Positions 20,908-31,105 of a stretch of DNA of 64,000 nt are shown in pieces. The notes below the pieces were generated by a model that had not been told where the DNA came from, did no database searches, and saw only the letters and a program-made list of their open reading frames with translations. Source of the DNA: Molossus alvarezi (lineage: Eukaryota; Chordata; Mammalia; Chiroptera; Molossidae); NCBI GenBank assembly GCA_037176705.1, contig CM073891.1, positions 51,586,571 through 51,650,570 of the forward strand, read 5' to 3'. The position numbers and the translations under genes were made by a program. How positions within the stretch are numbered: position 1 is the stretch's first letter; each line of letters starts with the position of its first letter.

Positions 20908-23319
20908 CCAGTACCAGGCTGTTTTGATTATAATGGATTTGAAGTATAACCTGATATCCGGTATTGTGATCCCTCCTATTTTGTTCTTCTTTTTCAAGAT
21001 TACAGAGCCTATTCAGGGTCTTTTTTTGGTTCCATAGAAAGTTTTAGAATATTTGTTCTAGTTCTATGAAATATGTTGTTTGTATTTTAATGGGGATTGC
21101 ATTGAATCTACAGATTGCTTTGGATAGTATAAACATTTGAATGATGTTAATTCTTCCAATCAATGAAGAAGGTATATGCTTTCACTTTTTCATATTTTTC
21201 TCTATTTCTTATTTCAATGTCCTGTAGTTTTCTGTGAAGAGGTCCTTTACTTCTTTGGTTAAGTTTCTTTCTAGGCATCTTCATTGTTTTGCTGTAGTGG
21301 TAAATGGAATTGTTATTTTAGCTTCTCTTTCTGTGAGTTCTTCATTGTTATATAAAAAGGCGATCAATTTTTGGATGTTAACTTTGTATCTTGCTACTTT
21401 ACCAAATTCATTTATTAAATCTAGTAGATTTTTTATGGTCTTTAGTGTTTTCCATGTACAAAATTGTGTCGGCAGCAAATAGTGACAGTTTCACTTCCTC
21501 CTTTCTGATTCGGATCCCTTTTATTTTTTCTTTCTGTCTAATTGCTGTAGCTAAGACTTCCAGTACTATGTAAAATAAGAGTGGTGAAAGTGGGCATCAC
21601 TGTCTTGTTCCTGTTTTTAAGTGAAATGCTTTTAGTTTTTGCCCATTGAGTATGATGTTGGCTCTAGGTTTTTTATTTACAGTCTTTATTATGTTGAGAT
21701 ATGATCCCTCTATTCCCACATTGCTGAGCGTTTTATCAGAAATAGGTGCTGAATTTTGTCGAATGCTTTTTCAGCATCTATTGATAAAATCATTTGATGT
21801 TTATCTTTCATTTTGTTTATGCAGTGTATCACATTTATTGATTAGCAAATATTGTACCAGCTTTGCATCCATGGAATAAATTCCACTTGGTCATGGTGAA
21901 CACTTTTTCTAATTTTTTGCTGGATCTGATTTGCTAATATTTTTGAAAGGTTTTGGCATTTATATATATCAGAGATATTGACCTATAGTTTTCTTTCTTT
22001 GTAGTGTCTTTGTCTAGTTTTGTAATTAGAGTTACTTGATGAGCCTTGGGTTGTAGCCCTGAGTTGAATGAAAACCTCTCTCGTTGTTCAGCTTAAGAGG
22101 ATTTCCAGAGGGTGGGAAGAGGCTGGTTGTAAATGAGCCTCAATTTGCCTTTCTCTGGCCCAGCTGAGTGTGGTTAAATCTGCGGAGGGGCTGCTGCTTC
22201 TCCCCAGAGCTCTGGGAAGGGGCCCCCTGATCAAGATAGGCAGGTCCTGTGTGGCCGTAACTCAGAAAAAACTCTGAGTGCCTTCCCAATGCTGAGAGTC
22301 TACACTCAGTTCCAGTCCAGTCTGCCTTTCCTCTGCTGGAGCCCAAGGTGAGTGACTGTGGCTAATTTAGTGCTCTGTCCTGGCCCCCTGCGCTGAGCAG
22401 CTCACAGCTAAAACAGCTGCTAACTGTGGGCTTCCAGCCCCCTCTCATGCCTCCTCAGACCTACCAGGCTCGATTCAGTGTCTTTTTTTTTTTCCTCTCC
22501 CTGGTTATATGAGTCTTCTCCAGCTGCTTTCCTGTTGCTTGATACCAATAATTTGACTTTATTTTAGATGTAATTCCAGTTTGGTTCTGGTAGATGATCT
22601 GGGTAGCTTCCATTCACTCTAATGCCATTTTGGAATCCCTGGTGGTGCGACTATCTTAAAGGGTACGTTCTTGGGGATTTTCCAGATTAATTAGGCTCAT
22701 AAAAAATTGTGGTCAAAGCCCTGAGTTTACATTTAACTCCTAGGTCAGAAGTCATTTCACCTTTGAGCTTCAACTGGGCTTCCCCTTTGCCTGAAGATGA
22801 ATCAGAGGGAAGATGTGCAGGAGGCTGGGTGGGCTGGACATGCCTTGAGAAAGAGTGGAGGCAACTGAGTTGTTTGTCCTGAAGGAGAGAAGACTGGGGG
22901 GCCTGAGGTCTTGCATAAAAGTGGCTTTCTGGGGAGGGGACAGACAACCCCTTCAGTTACCTGAGAGCCAGTCAGGCCCAATCAGAAATGACAAGAGCAG
23001 ATTCTGGTCCAGTGTAAGAGCTTGTTCATCTCAGGGCTGTTGGCCCTGTGAGGACGGAGCTGGCACAGAGCCCCAGTCAGGGAGAAGGGAGGGCTTTCCT
23101 GTGCTGGGTCAGGCTGCACCCTAAGGCCTCTCCCAGCCAGTAAAAAACAGCCTCATGCAATTTATGGCTTCGCTTTCCCAGTCTTGTCCCCCACAGGCAG
23201 AGATTACTGCTTGTTAAAACTAAATAAACAAAAACTTCTGGAAGTCAGGAACCAGGTTGCTTGTATCTCCTTCCCCAACAGTCAGCAGAAGGAAACACAG
23301 TGCTGGGTAAATCCTTGTT

Positions 23320-23482
23320 GGATGGAATGAATGGGTGGGTGGATGGATGGGTAAATGAGTGCATGGATGTATGGGTGGAAGTAGGGATGTATGGATATAT
23401 GGATGTATGGATACGTGGGTCAGTTGGTGGGTGGATGGGTGATGGGTGGATAGATAGATGGATGAGTAAGTGGATGAATGAA
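23320..23482. repeat. GGATG-type minisatellite
   Basis: Irregular tandem repeats of ATGGATGG/GGGTGGATGG words with interspersed GTATGGATAT units. It gives rise to spurious open frames rich in M/W/G on the + strand and S/I/H/P on the minus strand. Confidence 0.9.
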
Positions 23483-23496
23483 AGCAGTGCTCTATT

Positions 23497-23692
23497 AGGG
23501 CAGCAGTTCTCAAACTTTAGAAGCATGAGACTCACCTCACAGAGTTTGGGGTCCATCCCAGAGTTCCTGAGTCAGGATGTCTGGGGTGGGCTGCAGGATC
23601 TGTGTCTCTAACAAGATTCCTGGCAACGTTGCTGCTACTGCTACTGCAGGGACCACACTTTGAGACCCTGCAATAGAAGAGGGTTGGTCTGG
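23497..23692 (+). mobile_element. MER5A-like DNA transposon remnant
   Basis: Starts gcagttctcaaactttagaagcatgag and contains tctggggtgggctgcaggatctgtgtctctaacaag, closely resembling the MER5A hAT-Charlie consensus I recall. The end reads ccacactttgagaccctgc, an inverted counterpart of the start. Confidence 0.8.
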
Positions 23693-26600
23693 TGAAGGCA
23701 ATCCAGGAGGCAAGAAGATTTCTGAGCATCGAGCCTGGAGGCAGCGGCAGAGAATGGGCAGGATTCAGAGCCACAAGCTGCCCCTTTTCTGACCTTTTCT
23801 AACATTGTTGTGTATCCTTTGCAATCCCTTTTTCCTTCTTCCAATCTCTCCCTCTCTTTCTCAGTCCCGCTCAAATTTTCTACACCTGTCTCTCTCCAAC
23901 ACCTTTACAAATGAGGAAGTTTGGGCTCCCCAAAGGGATGTGGCAAACCCAGCACCACCCAACTAAGAGGCAGAGCTGAGATCTGAGTCCGGGTGTCTGA
24001 CTCTGCACCCTGGGTTCTTCGCAGCATGGCTCAGAAGTTTCCCGGGTCCTGGTAAGGGCACCATCGATTCCTGGTGGCGCCAGGGTGCCCCTGGAGGGGA
24101 GGGTGAAGCAGGGCTTGCAGCAAAGTGACATTTACTGGGCACATGGCCTGACCTAGAGGGACCCAGAGGACTTTCTCTGCTTTCTTTGTACTTCCTGGGT
24201 CTGATCTGGGTAAAAAAACACTCTGGGGACCGAATCACACATGATTCCTGATTCACAGAGACATAAAAGTGTGAACCTAGACAAACACAGTCTTATAGCT
24301 CAAACACGTAATCCAGAAGTGGAAAAATCTCTTTTCAAGTATCCTCCCAGTCCATAAATGTATTAATAACGTACCACCCTTATAACGAACATAAAAAGGA
24401 ACATTTTTACAGCAAAAAGTACAAACATTGATTTGGTGAGCTCCCTCCCTTTTGGGTCTGGCCCAGGCTTGCTCTGCAAGACAGTGAGGGAGGGTTTGGA
24501 TTTGGCCCCTGGATAGGGAACTCAGGATCCACAGTGGAGACAACACATGAAAGGAGCCAGTATAGACGTGGGCACAGATAATGGTCTCGTAGCTCATTCG
24601 GAGAGCTCAAGAAGGGCTGCCTGGAGGAGGTGGCACTCATCTGATTCTTAGAGGAGGAGCAGGATATATGTAGATAGGTAAGGAAGGGAGGGAATGGCCT
24701 CCAGGCAGCAAGAAGGTACAGAAACATGAGGTGGTGCAGTGTTCAGGAGAATAACTAGATACTAGCATTCAGTGGGTCACTCTGTGGGGGTCCCTGGGTC
24801 ATTAGGAGATGCTGGGCAGAGCTATGGCCTGAGATGGTGGTGAAGCTTGCTTGGTCAGGGGCAGAGGGACGTCCCTCTCTCTGCTCTGTGAGTTTCTTGT
24901 AAGCAGGGCCTCTCATACTTATAGACAGTTCTTAGGGATCTGGTCATAACTGTAGCAGGAATGGGCACCATGCTGAGGAGCCACACCCTGCCCACTTTGC
25001 CTTGTGGCCATGCCCTGGGGTTTTACTTGAGGGCAGAACACAAGGCTGGAGGCCATTCCCCGGACCTTCTCAGGGTCCAAGAGCCAACTCATGACACCTT
25101 ACAGGAGGGACTAATGATGGATGGATGAATTGATGGAAAGACTGCTGGCTGGGTGGATGGGTGGGTGATTGGTTCAGATGGACTGGAACATGGCCTCTGT
25201 CCTCATCCTGGGCTCCCATTTTCTTCCAGCACTATCATCTCATTCCACGTTTTTTATCACCTTTTTTTATGAGGCATGGCCTACAGAAACCACAGAAACC
25301 TGAAGTGTACAGAGGATTAATGAATATATAGCCATAGCCATCATTAAGATCACATACAGAACAGTTCCAACTTCCCAGGAGGCCACTTTCTTCTTCCCTA
25401 CTGTGCCTGACAACATCACCTAATCAAGGACACCAGCCCACCATGCTTCCAGTGTGAGTCATGAGTGACCTGCCACACACTCAACCTCTAGGCCCACAGT
25501 TATCCTGGGACTCCTTGCCCATCGACATGAGCAAGGCCTCAAGCCCTGTCCACTCTGCCTTACTTCTGTCCCTGTCCTTCTGCTCCCGCACTTCAGTCTC
25601 AGCCTGGATTCATGTAGCAGCCACCAGGGGTTCTGCCTCTGGCCACTCCCTGGTCAGTTCTCTTCCCCACACCTCCCTGTCCTCCTGGAGAGGCTCCTGG
25701 GAGACACTGATTTCTGAGAAGTGAGCAGGCAGTCACTGCTGGTCCAGCTGATCCCTGTGGTTCTTAGAGGCTGAGGGCCAGCCAGTTCCTGGTGACCAAT
25801 CACGTGCACCCCAAGGACCACAAGGCTCTCTCTGGGACCCCAGGAATAAGAATGGTGGGGGCAGGCAGTGGGCTGGGAGAACATGGCCCAATTGTTCCAG
25901 AAATGTCCCTTATAAAATGTGGATACAACCCAATGGAGAAGAGAAATGGGAGAATATAGCCCAAAAAAAGGGCAGGGAATGAAATTTGGGTTTGGCAGCC
26001 CTTGAGAGGGTTTGTTGGACAAAGGGCTCTCTGGAAATGCCCTCAGGCCTCGCTTCCATCCCCACCCCTCCACACACCAGGCAGAATCAAAATGCAGGCT
26101 CTCAGGCCAGATGAGAGTAGAGACAGTTGCTGGTGACATTTGCCAACACTTTCTTCATTGTTTTGAAATGTTTTCAGGGTGTACTCCTGATACCCCCATG
26201 TTTGACTCATTTCTGCTGTTTTGTCACCTGTGGTCCTAGCTGCCCTTCCTCTGAAAATTTTCCTTGAGTCACTCCAGTAAAAGTGGTTGCATGCCCTGCT
26301 CTGTGCTGTGATCCCCATGGATTGTGCCGCCTGAACACACACCTAGACTGGGAACCCCCTGGGGTACGAACCTGGTCACATTCCCCACTGTATTGTTGGT
26401 TCAGGCCCACAAAGCAGGTGCTCAAAAGTTTCCCAGGCCCTGGACAGGGCAACAGTTCCTGGCAATGCCAGCGCGCTGTGTAGGGGGATGACTGAATGAA
26501 TCCACAGTGCCTGAGAAGGCGCAGCTGCATCCTTGAAGGAAGGACTATGTGGAGTTGCTGCGCAGTAGTTACGGAGCCACAGTAATGTCACCCACACTGC

Positions 26601-27460
26601 TAGCCCTGTGGAGATGGAGGAACACCCTGGACCACGGAACCGAGTGTGCCCTGGGCATTGGCACTGCCACAGATGGAATAATCAGGGGCAGGAGAGCTCC
26701 AGAAGGGCTCAGTTGGTTGAAAAAGGCTTCATGGAGAAGGTGGACGCTCACAGGGCTTTGAAGGTTGGAGGGTGTGGGTGTGGATGGGGCAGGGAAAGGA
26801 AAGGCATTTCTGGAAGGGGCCCAGAAGGATCAAGTCCAGAAGGTCAACCCAGTTACTCATTCATTATTCATTCAGTTATTCATCCAACACCTGTGCTCCA
26901 GTCCCTGTGGGAGGTACCTGCACACTAATTGAGTGATGAATGGATAGCTGTTCTTGTGGAGCTTCCACTAGGGAGTGCAAGCCATTGTGCCATTACAGTA
27001 AAACTTGCAGAGTGTTGCAGCAGAAGTACAGCTTGTTAAGTGGGAGCATCAAGATGGGCTTCCTGGAGGAAGTGGCCCTTCAGCTGATACAGAATAAAAT
27101 GAAGGTTGGTTCTGTATCACTTCGGGCTCCGTGTAGTACTTGCACTCAGCCTGTGCTGACGGATAAGAGTTTAGCCATATAGTCTGTTACTCCCTGTCCA
27201 ATCCCCCTCAATCCACTGTATTGCACTGAGGAGAAAGTCTCAGTTGGGGGCTAGTATGACTTGAGAGCCCCTTTGATTCTCGCTAGTCTCCCCTTGTAAC
27301 CCAGAGGCTGTTCTGCAAGCAACCTTTGTGAGTTAAAATTTAATAAACACTGCTTGATTTTCTGTGTTTTTTTGTTTAATGACTTTTCTTTTGTGGCAGG
27401 GGAACTGATTTGCCACTTCTGGGAATGAAGCTCCATTGCCTTTCAAATATAAGTGAACTT

Positions 27461-27642
27461 GCCCTGGCTGGTGGCTCAGTTGGTTGGAGCATCATCTCGT
27501 ACACTACAGGTTAGGGGTTCAATCCCTGGTCGGAGCACATACAGGAGACAACTGATGGACATTTCTCTCTCACATCGAATTTTCTTACTCTCTTTCTCTT
27601 AAAATCATAAAAATACATGTCCTTGGGTAAAGATTAAAAAAC
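27461..27642 (+). mobile_element. Ves-type SINE, internally shortened
   Basis: Head gccctggctggtggctcagttggtt, core gttcaatccctggtcggagcacat, a short pyrimidine tract, and the tail tgtccttgggtaaagattaaaaaa. Confidence 0.85.
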
Positions 27643-29902
27643 AAATCTATGTGTGAATGTGTGTGTGAATTTAAATGTAATAGAACCATGAGTGGGTGTG
27701 TAGGGTGTTCTTCCTCTTGCCCTGGAATCGAACACCAGACCCAGTTGTGGACACAGAGGTACTAAGTGCCCTTAGTGATGGGCCTGTTCACTCACGTAGG
27801 ACTTCCATGTCCTAATCTCCACCCCCAACACACACGCTGAATATTGGGAGGGCAGAGTCAGCAAAAATCAATGAGCTTTCCAAGACAATCAATTGGCTGT
27901 GTATATACATGAATATATACATATATATGTATGTGTGCATATATGTATGCATACATATAAATATATTCTCTCCTCCCCTGGTTGGCTTATAAATATTTGG
28001 CAGGATGCTTCCCAAAGTTTGTCCTACCTTTTCTACTTTACTCACTTTATTGTTCTCTGTAGGGTGAATCCCTCTTGTCCCACAGGTGATCCCAAATACC
28101 CTACCAGGCAGACCACAGACCTGAGCTGTGGGCATGAATTCCCAGCTGTCACTTGAATATGTCTAACCCCCCAGACCACACAGCTCCCAGGCCAATGCAG
28201 AGAAAGTGGGGCCCTGGGGCTCAGCAGGGCCATGATCTGGGATGACTCCTCGGCAACAGGACTTTGTGGTACTGCCCAGGGGAACATCACCTGAGGTTGG
28301 CTGGGTATATATTTGAGGTGTCAGAGCTTGAACCAGCAGAGAGAGGAATGCATAGGACACTGGGCAGAGAGGTTGATGCCAAACATGGTCTGGATGTGAG
28401 GGGACAGATGTGATGAGATGAGGACCACAGAGGCTTTGGTGGGGGGAGGATTGAGAACTGTGTGCTGAGCATTTTGAGTTGGAGGTGTCTTTGGGACAGC
28501 CAGGCTGGAAACAGATCAGGAGGTTCTGAGGAGCGGTTGGAGCTAGAGGTGTTTGCAGCCTTCTGGAAAGATTGTAATTAAAACTGTGGATATGTATGTG
28601 CTTGATTGGGGCTGGAGGAGGGGTGGTAGAGGGCTGGATGCACCCTGAGATGAGCCACATAGAGAACCTAGACTGTAAAGGGATTGGTGTAGCTGGTTTA
28701 AAGGCTAGGGAGGGTAATATTAAAAAAAAAAAAAAAAAGTCATCAGGAGTAAGCGCCCGAGAGGTGCCATGACGTCTGACAGGTTGTGTGAGGCCGGCAG
28801 ACCAGTTGACAAGCCAAGGCCAAGACCCAGGGTCAGGGGTGTGTGTGACCTGGGAGGAGAACAGTGAGCTGAGTGGAAAGGCAGATTCCAGGCACATTGT
28901 CAGGTTCAGGTGATCTATAAAATGTGGGATGTGGACAGAGGGGGGTCAAGCCTGCATCACAGGCTTTTAGCTTCTGAGATTGACAGCTGCTGTCCTTGGA
29001 CTAAGGAGGGAGCCAGAGGAGCCAGGGAGAGTGGAGGAAGCCTGCAGTCCAGCCAGAGGCTCTAACAGGCAGCTGTTGTCAAGCCTGAAGCTCAGGAGTG
29101 GTCAGTGCTGGGGGAGCAGGGTGGGGTCAGCCCTGAGGGGTTACAGTGATGAAGATGTCTCGAAGGAGGAAACTAGGAGCTGGCACAGTGGAATGTTTGT
29201 GGAAGGAATGAGTGAATGGCCGAGGAACTGGCAAGTCTGAGCACCGAGGGGCTGTCCCAGAGGGGAGAGAACCCTGAGACAGAGGCTGGGAGCTCCACGG
29301 AGGGACTGGCCGGGTGTCAGATCCTGCAAAAGCCAAAGGCTCACTGGACAAACCCTGCAAGTGCCCTTGCTCAGGGCAGCACAGAGCACTGTGCACGGCA
29401 GGTCCTGCTGAGTGGTGGCCGGACACATGGCAGAGCCTCTGGGGAAAGAATGGGGAGGCAGCAAGAGCAGACACTTTTACAAAAGAGGTTTAGTGAGGAA
29501 GGAAGGGACAGGAAGCAGCAGCTGCACAGAAAACCAGGAGAAGACTTGGTCAGGGGGGATATTTACAGGCCTTCTTCCCTCCTCCCTCATCTTGGCTTCC
29601 TAGTTGGGCAGCCTTGGAAAAATCCAAAGGATCACTTTAAGCTGAGCTCCTGTGGTGATATAAATCCCATATCAAAATGGGAGTGAAATTATACAAACTT
29701 AAAATAAATGCAAGTCTGTACAGAGGCTGTTGCATGGTAAACAGGCAAACCTCCCTTTCACATTCTCTGACCCTGTGGCAAAGGGGGCTGTGGAGGCCAG
29801 GAGACTGGGGGCTGACTCAGGGAGCCCGGAGAGCTTGACACCCTGTCATCGCTGCTGGTGTGAGTGGTAAGGAAAACGAGGACTCAGTTCTACTCCAACT
29901 CA

Positions 29903-29908
29903 TTTATT
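29903..29908 (-). terminator. Candidate polyadenylation signal (AATAAA)
   Basis: TTTATT on the + strand gives AATAAA on the minus strand, about 850 bases beyond the stop codon of the Daple-like gene. The following minus-strand sequence (gagttggagtagaactgagtcctcg) is moderately G/T-rich. It is only a candidate; other variant hexamers could serve. Confidence 0.35.
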
Positions 29909-30761
29909 ACAGTTCCAGCCTCGTGTTCCAGGATCAATGTCTATGTAATTCACAGCCCACAGCACTCCTGAAATAGACCGTGTTAACATTCCCACCTCTT
30001 TCTCAGTATATCCACCCAAAGGATAAGAGTCTTTCAAAAACCAGCATCACCAGGGGTGGTACATCCCAGGAAGAGCGCCTTCCCTGCACAGCAGGAAACA
30101 GGGTCGGGAACTGGCCACATCCCAGCAGGCGCAGCTCCCGATGGACAAGAATGACTCCCAGTGGAGCAGGGACAGGTGGGTCCCCTCAAAGCACAGATAT
30201 TCCACATGAGTGTGGGCACACACATAAGGGTGTCCCCAATAGGTATACACTTTACCAACGGATAACTCAATTTTCACTACGTTACAGGTTTAACCGGTGG
30301 GAAACAATGGGACCACAGAACTGGCTCTGCTCACTCTTGGTTAACAGTGAACGTGACTCCAGGGGTCCACTCAGGGCCTCCAGATCTTTGTAGTTTGTCT
30401 GGTCTGGGCTTCTCCTAGGATCCTATGGCTTCTGGGAGAGGGAGTTTCCAGACCTAAGAGGGCTCAGCCCTGTGAGCATGCGCACATGTGTGTACCCAAA
30501 CATGCACCCTCACGCATGCTTTTATGGAGCCAACACGGTACACACAAGTGTTCCACAGGGCACACTATCATAGTGGCTGCTGTGGGGAGTCTTTTTTGTC
30601 ATTGAGCGATGAGCACCCCCAGGCAAGGGGACTTGTTTGAACGATGCCAGGTGTTGGAGGCTGCAGACACACGTCACACACCTGGGAGTGTAACCCTTGA
30701 GAGCCTGGCACACTGTTTCCTCTGACAGAGCAAATGGCAGAAATGCACAGGAAGCCTCTCT

Positions 30762-31105
30762 TCATCTAAAACTTTTTCCCGCCACCACAGGCAGACAGGA
30801 CAGGGCCACAGTCCTCAGAAGGCACGCTGGTAGCTGTAAGCTTCCAGAGTTGCTGGTCCAGGAGAGGGTCACACACAGCCATACTGGTACCAAACTGTCC
30901 ACTGGTATCACCGGGCTCTGGGGACGCAGGTGTGCTCTTTGAATTTTTCTCATGACTGATGTCCTGAGGGGCCTGGCTGGTGAGAGGAGGCAATTCAGAG
31001 ACCTGCCCAGGCTCCTTGCAGGGAGCCCCTCACTGAGGCCCTGTCTGGGTGTGATGACTGGTCTCTTGCAGTCAGATTCCATGTTGGCATAGACTTGGCT
31101 TAGAA
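30762..31105 (-). CDS. CCDC88C-like: Daple-like, last exon (exon 16), rewritten C-terminus
   Basis: The acceptor has a long pyrimidine tract (cccctcctcctttccccag). Two bases complete the codon begun in the previous exon, and the frame stays open to a stop at 30,762-30,764. Residues [23 protein letters not shown] match the start of Daple's terminal segment (ITPVRAGLS... SEGLPAKSPGRS). After that the frame has shifted relative to Daple, so the last 60 or so residues are new. Vestiges of the Daple tail remain in other frames: TPASPEPG in one and WYQYGCV followed by TGA (30,869-30,892) in the third. Confidence 0.7.

Larger units (their letters stand above)
18830..22645 (-). mobile_element. L1 (LINE-1) copy B, internally deleted
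   Basis: Same family and orientation as copy A. It keeps the 3' UTR (about 18,830-19,100), ORF2 C-terminal region ([37 protein letters not shown]), a damaged reverse-transcriptase region to about 22,030, and then jumps directly to the 5' UTR (about 22,035-22,645). The endonuclease, ORF1 and part of the reverse transcriptase are deleted. A SINE (19,843-20,092) and a solo LTR (20,507-20,907) are inserted in it. Confidence 0.95.
22646..29900. other. GC-rich intergenic stretch with old repeats, no convincing exon
   Basis: Base composition rises abruptly to the right of L1 copy B. Within this stretch I recognise a MER5A remnant, a GGAT-type minisatellite, an antisense MIR near 23,885-23,995, short blocks near 24,600, 26,690 and 27,040 that share a 'gggcttcctggaggaggtgg'-like word (probably one old repeat family), a SINE and an A-run near 28,722-28,738. 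Several open frames over 90 codons exist, but none shows splice context or familiar protein sequence. Confidence 0.5.

Noticed and set aside
23320..23482. CRISPR-like repeat array
   Set aside because: Units are irregular and contiguous with no unique spacers, in a mammalian genome; it is a minisatellite.
28163..28897. A 244-codon open frame on the minus strand
   Set aside because: It runs through a poly-A tract (read as FFFFF), has no coding-like composition, no splice sites and no familiar protein sequence; likely chance in GC-rich DNA.
30766..30993. Second-frame Daple-like reading (TPASPEPG) considered as the real C-terminus
   Set aside because: It has no in-phase acceptor from exon 15; the frame fixed by the splice at 31,105 is a different one. 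It is treated as a vestige.
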